Assembly (NCBI RefSeq): GCF_022479115.1
Contig: NZ_CP092497.1
Location: 5,456,001-5,520,000, forward strand
Direction: 5' to 3'
Length of the DNA stretch: 64,000 nt
Source: Amycolatopsis sp. EV170708-02-1
GTDB taxonomy: Bacteria; Actinomycetota; Actinomycetes; Mycobacteriales; Pseudonocardiaceae
The position numbers were made by a program, and so were the translations under genes. Shown here piece by piece: positions 9,160-17,877 of this stretch. A model generated the notes under the pieces. It made no database searches and was not told the DNA's origin. It saw only the letters and a program-made list of their open reading frames with translations. Every line of letters starts with the position of its first letter. The first letter of the stretch is position 1.

Positions 9160-9894
9160 GTGGGCCGGAACCTTCGAACCCGTGAGCGGCTCAGGCCGGT
9201 CGACCTCGCGCGCGAACACGGCCTGTCCGCACAGGCGGTCCGCAATTACGAGGCGGACGGCATCCTCCCCGCCGCCGAACGCGGCCCGCAGGGCTATCGC
9301 ACGTACACGCCACTACACGCGCTGGCCCTGCGCGCGTTCCTCGCCCTCGTGCCCGGGCACGGCCACGCGAGGGCGGCTGCGATCATGCGGGCGGTCAACC
9401 GGGACGCGGTCGAGGAGGCTCTCCGGCTCGTCGACGAAAGCCACGCGCAGCTGCTCGACGACCGCCGCACCCTCCAGGCCGTCGCGGCCGCGCTCCGCGA
9501 TCTCGAACCCGTGCCGCAGGAGCGGGGTGAGGTGTTCGTCGGCCCGCTGTCCCGGAAACTCGGCGTCCGGCCCGCCACCCTGCGCGAGTGGGAACGGGCG
9601 GGCCTCCTCCGCCCCGGACGCGACCCCAGGACCGGCTACCGCGTCTACAACGCGGCCGACGTGCGCGACGCGAAGCTGACCCATCAGCTCAGGCGGGGCG
9701 GCTACCTCCTGGAGCGGATCGCGCCGGTGCTCGACCAGGTCCGCTCGGCGGGCGGCGTCGTTCCGCTCGAGTCGACGCTGCGCGACTGGCACGCCCGGCT
9801 CTCGGCGAGGGGACGCGCCCTGCTCTCCGGCGCCGCCGCGCTGGACGCCTACCTCGCTGACACTTTTGGGACAATGGCACTTCCGCGCAATTGA
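9160..9894 (+). CDS. MerR-type regulator with two HTH modules (paralogue)
   Basis: 244 residues from the GTG at 9160, which follows a GGGGCGG stretch. Two HTH segments are visible: residues 12-65 (LSAQAVRNYEADGILP) and about 125-190 (LGVRPATLREWERAGLLRP). It aligns along its full length with the minus-strand protein at 7932-8624, so the pair arose by duplication of an already double protein. It follows the DUF6194 gene closely and may be co-transcribed with it. Targets and inducer are unknown. Confidence 0.85.
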   Translation: MGRNLRTRERLRPVDLAREHGLSAQAVRNYEADGILPAAERGPQGYRTYTPLHALALRAFLALVPGHGHARAAAIMRAVNRDAVEEALRLVDESHAQLLDDRRTLQAVAAALRDLEPVPQERGEVFVGPLSRKLGVRPATLREWERAGLLRPGRDPRTGYRVYNAADVRDAKLTHQLRRGGYLLERIAPVLDQVRSAGGVVPLESTLRDWHARLSARGRALLSGAAALDAYLADTFGTMALPRN

Positions 9895-9923
9895 ATACGC
9901 GGGCAATTCGCGTTCCCCGCATA

Positions 9924-9958
9924 CGAAAGTAGGTCCGTGATCACGGATCCTACTTTCG
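9924..9958. repeat. Intergenic palindrome with CGAAAGTAGG ends
   Basis: Arms CGAAAGTAGGTCCGTGA (9924-9940) and TCACGGATCCTACTTTCG (9941-9958) pair fully except for one bulged T. It lies 30 bases after the MerR stop and 125 bases before the S1 protease start. It may terminate the regulator transcript or serve as an operator for the protease; the sequence alone does not decide. Confidence 0.75.
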
Positions 9959-10082
9959 GCGCTACGGCATGCCGTACGGGCGCTCGTACTGTGCGTGACG
10001 TCGAGATGAACCGCCCGGTCCCCTGCGCTTTCCGAACATATTCCGGCGGTTCGTCGTTCCCTCCTTATCGAAGGAAATTCGC

Positions 10083-11240
10083 ATGCGAATTCGCGGACCC
10101 GTCATGCTCACCCTGTTCAGCGTCTGTGCCGGGATCGGCGCGCTCGCCGTCCCGGCGACCGCCGCGCCGGTCACCGCCTACGACCAGACGATGCTCGAGA
10201 CGCTCGCCGCCCAGCTCAAGGTCAGCCCGCTTCAGGCCGCCCAGAAGCTGGACCACGAGAAGAACCTGATCGCGTCGCTGGAGAACGTCAGAACCCGTGG
10301 CCTTCACACCGACGGCGCGTACTTCGACAACGCCGGCGCCCTCGTGGTGAACGCCGACGCCGGCTCCGCGAAGGAGCTTCGCTCGGCCGGTCTGACCCCG
10401 CGCACCGGTGCCCGCGGCGAGAACGCGCTGAACGCCCTGTCCGCCAAGGTCGGCACGGTGATCGGCAAGGATGTCGCCCAGGTGCAGTCCTGGGGCCCGG
10501 AACTCGCGGCCGACCAGGTCGTCGTCACCGTGCAGCCGGGTGCCGACAGCGCCCTCGTGCGACGGCTCACCGCGCTCCCGGGTGTCGCGGTCCAGACCGG
10601 TGTCGCCAACGGGAACACCACGCAGGCCGACGTCATCCCCGGCCAGATCATGGACCTCGTCCCCGGCACCAACTGCTCGCTCGGCTTCCCCGGCACCACC
10701 AGCAGCGGCAACAACGTCATGCTCACCGCCGGGCACTGCGTCGAGGGCAACCCGGACATCCTGAACCGCAGCGGCGTCCACATCGGCCGCGGCGTGGCCA
10801 CCCAGTTCCCGTCGGCCGACATGGGCCTGATGGACATCGACGCCGAGGACACCGGCCGCGGCTACGTGGACACCCGGATGGGCACCACGGTGCGGATCAC
10901 CGGCAGCTCGAAGGCGCCGGTCGGCACCACGCTGTGCAAGGCGGGCAACACCACCGGCTGGACCTGCGGCAAGATCACCGCGTACAACCAGACCGTCCGC
11001 TACAGCGGCGAAAGCGTCGCCACCACCGGGCTGGCGAAGTCGACCGTCTGCACCGAGGGCGGTGACAGCGGCGGCGCCTACATCGCGGGCAACACCGCGC
11101 AGGGCATGACCTCCGGCGGCCCCGCCGACGGACACGACTGCGGCTGGAACCAGGGTGCCAACGCCACCGGCTCGTACTCCTACTATCAGCCCGTCGTGGA
11201 CGCGGCGAACAAGTACGGGGTCACGCTGACCCGTTCCTGA
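10083..11240 (+). CDS. Secreted S1 family serine protease (alpha-lytic/streptogrisin type)
   Basis: 385 residues. A signal peptide (1-28) and a propeptide of about 165 residues precede a chymotrypsin-fold domain. The catalytic triad is visible as His218 (TAGHC), Asp246 (SADMGLMDI) and Ser329 (GGDSGGAY). Paired cysteines (e.g. TNCSLG with GHC, and LCKAGN with TWTC) fit the conserved disulfides. The propeptide acts as a folding chaperone in this family. A strong hairpin follows the stop. A second, frameshifted S1 gene lies at 52093. Confidence 0.93.
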   Translation: MRIRGPVMLTLFSVCAGIGALAVPATAAPVTAYDQTMLETLAAQLKVSPLQAAQKLDHEKNLIASLENVRTRGLHTDGAYFDNAGALVVNADAGSAKELRSAGLTPRTGARGENALNALSAKVGTVIGKDVAQVQSWGPELAADQVVVTVQPGADSALVRRLTALPGVAVQTGVANGNTTQADVIPGQIMDLVPGTNCSLGFPGTTSSGNNVMLTAGHCVEGNPDILNRSGVHIGRGVATQFPSADMGLMDIDAEDTGRGYVDTRMGTTVRITGSSKAPVGTTLCKAGNTTGWTCGKITAYNQTVRYSGESVATTGLAKSTVCTEGGDSGGAYIAGNTAQGMTSGGPADGHDCGWNQGANATGSYSYYQPVVDAANKYGVTLTRS

Positions 11241-11251
11241 CGAACGACACG

Positions 11252-11283
11252 CGATGACGGGGAGCCGGCGCTCCCCGTCATCG
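11252..11283. terminator. Bidirectional hairpin terminator
   Basis: A 13-bp perfect stem, CGATGACGGGGAG (11252-11264) with CTCCCCGTCATCG (11271-11283), around a 6-base loop. It sits between the convergent S1 protease and DinB genes and probably ends both transcripts. Confidence 0.85.
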
Positions 11284-11290
11284 TCGTCTC

Positions 11291-11770
11291 TCAGGAACTG
11301 AGGATCTGCTCGCGCAGGATGTCCGCGTGGCCGCCGTGCTGGGCGAGCTCCCGCAGCATGTGGAGGTACACCCAGCGCAGCGGGAGCGGTCCGCGCCGGT
11401 TCCCGTGGAGCAGATCGTCCAGATCGAGGGCGGCCGCCGCCTTGCGGGACACCTCGCAGGCTTCGCGGTACGCCTGCCGCACGGAGTCGATCGTGTCCTC
11501 GTCGGTGAGGATGAAGGATTCGTCGGGCGTCTCGGGGAGGCCGATCTCGGTCCGCGGGCGGCAGGTGATGCCTTCGACGAACCACACCTTCTCCACGAAG
11601 GTCGCGTGCTTCACCAAGCCGAGCAGGGTCGTCCTGGAGGGAACGAGCGACCGGCGGGCCTGTTCCTCGGTCAGCCCTTCCAAGGACTCGTCGAGAACAC
11701 GGCGATGCTCGTCGAGGAAGACCTCGAACTGCTCGCGGAACGGGTGGTTGAGGACTTCCAGCGTGGACAT
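11291..11770 (-). CDS. DinB / DUF664 family protein
   Basis: 159 residues from the ATG at 11770. The four-helix DinB fold is supported by LLGLVKHATFVEKVW (about 52-66) and the C-terminal ELAQHGGHADILREQ. The family's metal-site histidines appear in VKHA and in HGGHAD. Actinobacterial members include mycothiol- or bacillithiol-dependent S-transferases, but most are uncharacterised. It is the last gene of a minus-strand group with a hydrolase lipoprotein and a second DinB protein whose C-terminus is very similar (HADILREL). Confidence 0.85.
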   Translation of the reverse strand: MSTLEVLNHPFREQFEVFLDEHRRVLDESLEGLTEEQARRSLVPSRTTLLGLVKHATFVEKVWFVEGITCRPRTEIGLPETPDESFILTDEDTIDSVRQAYREACEVSRKAAAALDLDDLLHGNRRGPLPLRWVYLHMLRELAQHGGHADILREQILSS

Positions 11771-11807
11771 GCGCGAAGCATCGCAAAGGTTCTCGATCTT
11801 CGGCAAA

Positions 11808-12743
11808 CTACTTCAGGAAGCCGATCAGTTCGGCGCTCACGAACGCCGGATTCTCCTCGGCTAGCCAATGTCCCGCCCGCGGCACCTCGACCGCGCGGAC
11901 CAGGTTCGCCACGCGGGGCACCAAAGTGGCCTTCTGCGGTTCGAGCAGTCCCTCGGCGGTCATCAGCAGGGTCGGGGTGGTGAGGGGTTTCGCGCCGGCG
12001 TTCGCGGTCGCGTCCTGCCCGAGCGTCCGGTAGAGCTCGAAGCCGCCGTGCAGGACCTCCGGCTTGCTGTAGGTACGGGCGTACTCGTCGATCTCCGCGT
12101 CGTCGAAGGGTGACGGCGCGCCGGGACCACCGAAGGCCGTCCCCGAGTAGGCGACCTGGGGATAGAACAGGGAAAGGTACTCGCGCACGTCGTCGCCGAC
12201 GACGGCTTCGGGAACCGTCTTCTGCGAATGGAACGCGATGTGCCAGCTCAGGTTCCGATAGGCCGTCGCGTCGAGCGCGGGCCCCGGCAGCGGCAGATCG
12301 AGGTAGGCGAGTTTCGCGAGATCGCCCGGGAATTGCGCGGCGTACTGGAAGGCGACGGCGGCGCCGAGGTCATGGCCGACGACGCGCGCGTCGCGCAGGC
12401 CAAGCCGTCCGGCGACGAGGCCGTGCACGTAGCGGGCGAGGGTCGCTTTGTCGTAGCTCGGCGGCGAACCGGTGCTGTCGCCGAGGCCGGGCAGGTCGAG
12501 TGCGTACACCGTGAAGTGTTCGGCCAGCGCGGGCATGACCCGATGCCAGCCGTACCAGGTCTGCGGCCAGCCGTGCAGCAGGACGAGCGGGGCGCCCTTC
12601 CCGCCGGTGACGTAATGCATCTTCACGCCATCGACGTCGGCGTACTCGTGCCGGAACCCGTCGGGCGGGGCGGCGGCCGGGGGTGCGCCGCAGGCCGTCA
12701 GCAGGACGATGGCCACTAAGAACGCGGCGGCTCGGCGGAACAT
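11808..12743 (-). CDS. Alpha/beta hydrolase lipoprotein, epoxide-hydrolase-like
   Basis: 311 residues from the ATG at 12743, which has AAAAGGAG 7 bases upstream. The N-terminus is a lipoprotein signal with lipobox LLTAC and Cys18. The fold carries HGWP (oxyanion motif of epoxide hydrolases), a GHDLG nucleophile elbow with Asp125, and the catalytic His in AGHWLAEE. An Asp nucleophile points to epoxide hydrolase or dehalogenase chemistry rather than an esterase. It is predicted to be anchored outside the membrane. It lies between two DinB genes in one minus-strand cluster. Confidence 0.88.
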   Translation of the reverse strand: MFRRAAAFLVAIVLLTACGAPPAAAPPDGFRHEYADVDGVKMHYVTGGKGAPLVLLHGWPQTWYGWHRVMPALAEHFTVYALDLPGLGDSTGSPPSYDKATLARYVHGLVAGRLGLRDARVVGHDLGAAVAFQYAAQFPGDLAKLAYLDLPLPGPALDATAYRNLSWHIAFHSQKTVPEAVVGDDVREYLSLFYPQVAYSGTAFGGPGAPSPFDDAEIDEYARTYSKPEVLHGGFELYRTLGQDATANAGAKPLTTPTLLMTAEGLLEPQKATLVPRVANLVRAVEVPRAGHWLAEENPAFVSAELIGFLK

Positions 12744-12756
12744 GGGAATCTCCTTT

Positions 12757-13221
12757 TCAGCGCCCGGTGGCGCCATCGATCAGTTCGCGCAGGATGTCGG
12801 CGTGGCCCGCGTGCCGCGCGGTTTCCTCGATCAGGTGGGTCAGCGTCCAGCGCCGCGATCCCCGGCGAGGTCCCGTCGCGGCGAGGTCGTCCCAAGAGGC
12901 GATCACGGCGTTCGCCTCGGCGATGGTTTCCCGGTAGGCGGCCAGAATCGAGGCCGTCGTGTCGTCCGTGCCCGGGTGGAACGTCGCCTTCCAGCCGGTG
13001 ACGCGGTGGCCGAGCAGCCAGTGGCGTTCGACGTGGGTCAGGTGCTTGACCAGGCCCAGCAGGTTCGTGCCGGACGGCACGCCGGGAACACGGGCCCGGT
13101 CCTCCGGCACGCCTTCGGCCTTGGCCATGACGGCGGAACGGAGATAGTCGAGGAATCCGGCGAGCACGTCCTTCTCCCCGGCGCCGGTCGACGGCGGCCC
13201 GGCGTCGCGTTTCCGGCTCAT
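12757..13221 (-). CDS. DinB / DUF664 family protein
   Basis: 154 residues. NLLGLVKHLTHVERHWLLGH (about 53-72) and TARHAGHADILREL near the end give the DinB-type histidine ligands. Its ATG overlaps the stop of the upstream methyltransferase gene (ATGA at 13218-13221), indicating translational coupling. The hydrolase lipoprotein gene follows after 13 bases. Thiol-transferase or mycothiol-related detoxification is a family-level guess only. Confidence 0.88.
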   Translation of the reverse strand: MSRKRDAGPPSTGAGEKDVLAGFLDYLRSAVMAKAEGVPEDRARVPGVPSGTNLLGLVKHLTHVERHWLLGHRVTGWKATFHPGTDDTTASILAAYRETIAEANAVIASWDDLAATGPRRGSRRWTLTHLIEETARHAGHADILRELIDGATGR

Positions 13222-13810
13222 CGCCCGGACCGCCGGAGGACCAGGATGTGGTCGACGACCGTCGCGGTCCGGCCACCCGGGCCGGTGGCCAGACGTTCGG
13301 CCGCCTCCGCGCGGACGATCGACCAGTCCGCCGGGTCGAGGTCCAGTCCGGCCGCCACTTCGCCGGGGGTTGCGAACTCGGCGTCCTGATCCCACGACCA
13401 AGGCGCGGCGGAACCGTGGTCGACGACGACCAGCCGTCCGCCGGGCTCCACCGAGGCCGCGGCGGTGCGCAGCACCCTGGCCCGGTCCAGCTCGAAGGGC
13501 GTGTGGAAGTACTGCGCGGACACCAGGTCGAAGGTGCCCTCGGGAAGTCTTCGGCGAGGTCGACGCGGAGCGCCGTGATCGGCTCACCGCGCCCTTGGAG
13601 TGACCGCACGGCCGCTCCGGAGATGTCGACCGCGGTCACCCGCCAGCCTCGGGCGGCCAGCCAAAGCGCGTCTCCCCCGGCTCCGCAGCCGAGGTCGAGG
13701 GCGGTGCCCGGGGTCAGCGGGCCCACGATCTCGGCCAGCCGCGCGTTCACCTTCGGCGTTCCGGCGGCCCGCCGTTCATGGAGTTCGTCCCAGAATTTCG
13801 TAGCGCTCAT
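13218..13810 (-). pseudogene. SAM-dependent methyltransferase, frameshifted by one base
   Basis: From ATG 13810 the protein reads MSATKFWDELHERRA with the SAM motif LDLGCGAGGDALWLA, up to VDLAEDFP. It resumes in another frame at EGTFDLVSAQYFHTPFELDR and ends RTATVVDHILVLRRSGR. One base added to the G run at 13542-13544 gives a continuous class I methyltransferase of about 197 residues. The next gene (DinB) overlaps its stop. Loss of function is real only if the deletion is real; both halves are otherwise intact. Confidence 0.82.
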
Positions 13811-13852
13811 GATCGCCACCTTCGCCCCGCTCCAGCCGGTTTGGCACGAAAA

Positions 13853-13869
13853 CTTGCCGACCTGGCAAG
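13853..13869. promoter_or_regulatory. Candidate operator between methyltransferase and HTH-cupin genes
   Basis: Perfect inverted repeat CTTGCC-N5-GGCAAG in the 68-base divergent intergenic region, 10 bases before the HTH-cupin ATG. The likely ligand is the HTH-cupin protein itself. Confidence 0.6.
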
Positions 13870-13878
13870 ATCGAGGGC

Positions 13879-14448
13879 ATGGACGAGACGGACGAGGTGC
13901 TCGACGCGGTCGGCCCCCGCTTGCGAACGCTGCGCAAACACCGCGGCCTGACCCTCGCCGAACTGTCGGCGGCGACCGGGATCTCGGAAAGCACCTTGTC
14001 ACGCCTGGAAAGCGGCGGACGGCGGCCGACGCTCGAACTGCTGCTCCCGCTCGCCCGGGTGCACGGCGTACCGCTCGACGACCTCGTCGGCGCTCCCCGG
14101 ACCGGTGATCCGCGGATCCATCTGCGGCCGATTCACCGCCACGGCATGACATTCCTTCCGCTCACCCGGCGCGCGGGCGGGGTGCAGGCGTTCAAGATGC
14201 TCATCCCCGGCCGGGACACGCCGGCGGAGCCCACGCCGCAGACCCACGGCGGCTACGAATGGGTGTATGTCCTCAATGGACGGTTGCGGCTGGTGGTCGG
14301 CGACCGCGACATGGTGCTCCCGCCGGGCGAGGCCGCCGAATTCGACACCGCGCTACCGCATTGGCTCGGCTCGGCCGACGGGCACGCCGTCGAAACCCTC
14401 GTCCTGTTCGGGCCGCAGGGTGAACGCGCGCACGTGCGGGCGCGTTAG
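13879..14448 (+). CDS. XRE-family regulator with cupin domain
   Basis: 189 residues. An XRE HTH (about 12-68; LTLAELSAATGISESTLSRL) is joined to a C-terminal cupin (about 110-180; THGGYEWVYVLNGRLRLVVG). This layout is typical of small local repressors that sense a metabolite in the cupin. It is divergent from the methyltransferase/DinB/hydrolase cluster, with a palindrome between them, so it probably controls that cluster. Its stop overlaps the stop of the convergent response regulator by 4 bases. Confidence 0.9.
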   Translation: MDETDEVLDAVGPRLRTLRKHRGLTLAELSAATGISESTLSRLESGGRRPTLELLLPLARVHGVPLDDLVGAPRTGDPRIHLRPIHRHGMTFLPLTRRAGGVQAFKMLIPGRDTPAEPTPQTHGGYEWVYVLNGRLRLVVGDRDMVLPPGEAAEFDTALPHWLGSADGHAVETLVLFGPQGERAHVRAR

Positions 14449-15047
14449 AGCCAATCGTGCTCGCGGGCGTACCTGGCGGCCTCGTGCCGGGTCTGCGTCT
14501 GGGTCTTCTGCATGGCGTTCGACAGGTAGTTGCGCACGGTGCCCTGCGCGAGGTGGAGCCGTCCGGCGATCTCGGCGACGGAATAGCCCTCGCCGGTCAC
14601 CCGCAACACCTCCAGCTCCCGCTCGGTGAGCGGACAGTCGTCGACGACGGCGAGCGCGGAGACGTCCGGGTCGATCCAGCGTTTGCCCTCGTGCAGCGTG
14701 GCGATGACGGACGTGATGTGCGACGGGTCGGCGGCCTTGCTGACGAAACCCTGGACGCCGAGCTTGAGCGCCTTGCGGAGCACACCGGGTTTCGCGTGCC
14801 GGGTCAGCATGAGGATCACCTGGTCCGGCCTGGCGCGCCGGATCTCCGCGACCGCGCCGAGCCCGTCCACCCCGGGCATTTCGAGGTCGATGACGAGGAC
14901 GTCGGGCTCGTGCCGCAAGGTGGCCTCGACGGCTTCCTCGCCGTTCTCCGCCTCGGCCAGGACGGTGATCTCGCCTTCGAGCGGGAGCAACGCGGCCATC
15001 GCCTTGCGCAGCAGGGCTTCGTCGTCGGCGAGCACCACCGTGGTCAT
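14445..15047 (-). CDS. NarL/DesR-type response regulator
   Basis: 200 residues from the ATG at 15047. The receiver domain has the acidic pocket DDE near residue 8 and phospho-acceptor Asp54 (VLVIDLEMPG). The LuxR-type HTH is at about 135-195 (LTERELEVLRVTGEGYSVAEIA). Its ATG overlaps the stop of the histidine kinase gene (ATGA), so the pair is translationally coupled. Closest in layout to DesK/DesR-like systems. The divergent ABC exporter is the likely target. Confidence 0.93.
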   Translation of the reverse strand: MTTVVLADDEALLRKAMAALLPLEGEITVLAEAENGEEAVEATLRHEPDVLVIDLEMPGVDGLGAVAEIRRARPDQVILMLTRHAKPGVLRKALKLGVQGFVSKAADPSHITSVIATLHEGKRWIDPDVSALAVVDDCPLTERELEVLRVTGEGYSVAEIAGRLHLAQGTVRNYLSNAMQKTQTQTRHEAARYAREHDWL

Positions 15048-16156
15048 CGTTCCTCCATGGCCGGGAAGGACGCCGCCGTCACGAACCGCCCGTCTTCCTG
15101 TTCCACCGTCAGTTCGCCGCCGTCCGCGGCGACGCGTTGTTCGAGCGCGGCCAGCCCGCGGAGTTCGGGCAGCGGCGTTCGCTGGGCTCCGTCGTTGACG
15201 ATACTGATGCTCCATTCCGACAGGGTGATCCGCACGCGGGTCGCCTGAGCGTGGCGCAGGATGTTCGTCGTGGTCTCGCGCAGGACCTGGCCGAGCAGCC
15301 TGCCCGCCTCCGGAGCGACGTCCGCCTCCCGGTCGACGCGCACGCGGATGCCCGCGGCCTCGAACAGGTTCCTCGCGTTCTCCAGCTCGGCGGAGAGGTT
15401 GAGCCGGCGCTGGGCGTAGGCGAGTTCCTTCGTCTGGGTGATCGTGTCGGCCACGAGCGCGTGGATCTCCCCCAGCTCCTGTTTGGCCCGCTCGGCGTCG
15501 ATGTCCACCAGCTTCCTGGCGAGCGCTGTCTTGAGCTTCACCACGTGCAGCGTGTGGCCCTGGATGTCGTGCAGATCGCTCGCGAACCGGACCCGTTCTC
15601 TGATCACGGCCAGTTCCGCTTCCCGCTCGCGCGACTCTTCGAGCTCCTTGACGACGTCGTAGAACCGCTTGTTGGGGAACATCAGGCCGAGCACGACGGC
15701 GGTGATCGCGGCGGGCACGAACACGAAGCTGACCAGCTCACCGGACACGTCCTCGTGGGAGACCAGCAGTCTCGTCGCGCCCACCGCGGCGATGTACGCG
15801 GTGAGCGCGAGAGCCGCGGCGACCCGATGGCGTGGCAACTGCGGGACGACCAGGGAGCCCACGAGGAAGACCCCGAAGAACGCCGAGCTGCCGCCGACCA
15901 CCAGCACCGAGAACGGCCACACGGCCGCCGTGATCACCAGGCACGGGATCGCGACCCGCAGGACCTCGCCCGCCGCCCAGCGCACGAAGGCGACCAAGGC
16001 CGCCACCACACCCACGCTCAGGACGACCGCGTGCCACCAGGTCCGCGAGTCCGAGGCGACCACGATCACCCCGCCGACGACGAGCAGCGGGACGAACATG
16101 GTGAGGTTCAGCTTGCGCAGCTGCCCCTTCGCCGGCTCGGTGTCCACATCAGACAT
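15044..16156 (-). CDS. Sensor histidine kinase (HisKA_3, DesK-like)
   Basis: 370 residues. About five to six transmembrane helices (residues 18-160) are followed by a dimerisation helix with the phospho-acceptor His196 in SDLHDIQGHTL. The HATPase part keeps an N-box (RETTTNILRHAQ) and a shortened G region. No large external domain is present, so it probably senses a membrane or ligand signal through its helices, as DesK or LiaS-type kinases do. It is coupled to the response regulator and divergent from the ABC exporter genes. Confidence 0.92.
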   Translation of the reverse strand: MSDVDTEPAKGQLRKLNLTMFVPLLVVGGVIVVASDSRTWWHAVVLSVGVVAALVAFVRWAAGEVLRVAIPCLVITAAVWPFSVLVVGGSSAFFGVFLVGSLVVPQLPRHRVAAALALTAYIAAVGATRLLVSHEDVSGELVSFVFVPAAITAVVLGLMFPNKRFYDVVKELEESREREAELAVIRERVRFASDLHDIQGHTLHVVKLKTALARKLVDIDAERAKQELGEIHALVADTITQTKELAYAQRRLNLSAELENARNLFEAAGIRVRVDREADVAPEAGRLLGQVLRETTTNILRHAQATRVRITLSEWSISIVNDGAQRTPLPELRGLAALEQRVAADGGELTVEQEDGRFVTAASFPAMEER

Positions 16157-16199
16157 GCGCCAAGTATCGGCCCTCCGCGGCCGCGGACGACAGTGACAC

Positions 16200-16224
16200 C
16201 ACGTCATGGTTTCCTCGTGACGTG
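16200..16224. promoter_or_regulatory. Candidate response-regulator operator
   Basis: Inverted repeat CACGTCA (16200-16206) and TGACGTG (16218-16224), 11-base spacer, in the 110-base region between the divergent kinase and ABC genes. A NarL-type regulator dimer could bind here and control both directions. Confidence 0.5.
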
Positions 16225-16266
16225 ACCGCACTGGCCGGAGCGCGGCCGGGCGGCTGAGATCGAGGT

Positions 16267-17148
16267 ATGACTTCGACAGCGATCGACGTTGACCGGCTGA
16301 ACGTGAAATACGGCGATTTCCACGCCGTGAAGGACCTGTCCTTCCAGGTCCGGCAAGGCGAGTTCTACGCCCTGCTGGGCACGAACGGGGCCGGGAAGAC
16401 CTCGACCTTGGAAACCCTGGAAGGACACCGGAATCCGACGTCGGGCACCGTCCGGGTGCTCGGGAAGAGCCCGCGGGACCGCGCCGCCGTCCGCCCCGAG
16501 ATGGGCGTCATGTTGCAGGAGAGCGGTTTCTCACCGGATCTGACGGTGAAGGAATCGATTCGCCTGATCGGGGCACTGACCCGGCGCACGGACCGGATCG
16601 AACGGGTACTCGGCATCGTGGACCTGATCCGCAAAGCGAACACGAAGGTGTCACAGCTTTCCGGTGGCGAGAAGCGGCGGCTCGATTTCGCGACCGCGGT
16701 GTACGGCTCGCCGCGGCTGGTGTTCCTGGACGAGCCGACCACCGGCCTGGACATCCAGTCGCGGGACGCGTTGTGGGACGCCGTCGACAACCTGCGCGAG
16801 GACGGGTCGACGATCGTGCTCACCACGCATTACCTGGAAGAGGCGCAGCAGCGCGCCGACCGTATCGGCCTGATGCACCGGGGCACGTTCCACCGCGAGG
16901 GCACGGTCGCCGAACTGACGCGGGCGCTGCCGTCGGTGATCCGGTTCTCGCTTCCGATCTCGGCTCCCGCGCTGCCGGTGCAGGGCAAGCGCGAGCACGA
17001 CGGGAGGTTCGTCATCGAGACCTTCGGGCTGCAGAAGGACTTGCACACCCTGCTCCGGTGGGCCCAGGACAACGCGATCGAGCTGCCGGACCTCGAAGCG
17101 GGCCCGACCCGGCTCGACGACGTGTTCCGCGCCATCGAAAACGACTGA
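16267..17148 (+). CDS. ABC transporter ATP-binding protein
   Basis: 293 residues. Walker A GTNGAGKT (about residues 38-45), signature LSGGEKRR, Walker B LVFLDEP, D-loop and switch His (TTHYLEE) are all present, so the ATPase should be active. The 60-residue C-terminal extension resembles DrrA/NatA-type exporters. It is followed after 10 bases by an ABC-2 permease gene. The divergent DesK-like system suggests induction by a membrane stress or toxic compound. Confidence 0.93.
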   Translation: MTSTAIDVDRLNVKYGDFHAVKDLSFQVRQGEFYALLGTNGAGKTSTLETLEGHRNPTSGTVRVLGKSPRDRAAVRPEMGVMLQESGFSPDLTVKESIRLIGALTRRTDRIERVLGIVDLIRKANTKVSQLSGGEKRRLDFATAVYGSPRLVFLDEPTTGLDIQSRDALWDAVDNLREDGSTIVLTTHYLEEAQQRADRIGLMHRGTFHREGTVAELTRALPSVIRFSLPISAPALPVQGKREHDGRFVIETFGLQKDLHTLLRWAQDNAIELPDLEAGPTRLDDVFRAIEND

Positions 17149-17158
17149 AGGACTTGTC

Positions 17159-17877
17159 ATGCTCTCGATAGCCCGTAGCGAACTGATCCAGATCTTCCGG
17201 AACCGGTCGGTCCTGATCACCAGTTTCGTGATGCCCCTCGCGATCTCCGCGTTCTTCGTCTACCAGCACGAGGTCTTCGCCAAGATCGGCAGTCTCGGCT
17301 ACATCGCGGCGATCGTGATGTTCACGGTCTGCGCGTTCGGTCTCTACACCAGCGCGGTGACCACGCTGGCCTCGCGACGGCAGAACCTGTTCCTCAAACG
17401 GCTGCGCTCCACCGCGGCCGGTGACGCGTCCATCCTGGCCGGGCTGGTGCTGCCGGTCACCGTCATCTCACTCGTCCAGGTGGCCGTGATCATGACCGTG
17501 CTGGGCGTGGTCACCGACACGCCCGCCAACGTCGGCCTGCTGGTGGCGGCGGTGCTGGCCAGCGTCGCCATGATGATCGGCCTCGGCCTGGCCACCGCGG
17601 GTCTGACCAACTCCCCGAACACGCCCAAGTCACTACCCTGCCGGTCAGCCTCGGCGTGATCGCCGTGGCCAGCTGGGTCGGCATCTCCGGTACCGACGAG
17701 CTGACGCTGCTCAAACGGCTGCTGCCCGGTGGCTCGGCCACCGAGCTCGCCGTCAACGCCTGGAATGGCGGCGTGGCTCTCACCGATTCGCTGCTCCTGC
17801 TCGCCCCGACCCTGGCGTGGGTCGTCGTCGCCGTGGTCCTCGCGACGCGGCTCTTCCGTTGGGAGCCGCGCCGATGA
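17159..17877 (+). pseudogene. ABC-2 type permease, frameshifted by one base
   Basis: The first frame gives MLSIARSELIQIFRNRSVLI and four membrane helices to about residue 152. The second frame continues QVTTLPVSLGVIAVASWVG to FRWEPRR, the last helices of an ABC-2 permease. Restoring one G beside 17617 produces SPEHAQVTTLP and one protein of about 239 residues. It pairs with the upstream ATPase. Its TGA overlaps the start of the S33 hydrolase (ATGA at 17874-17877). Confidence 0.82.
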
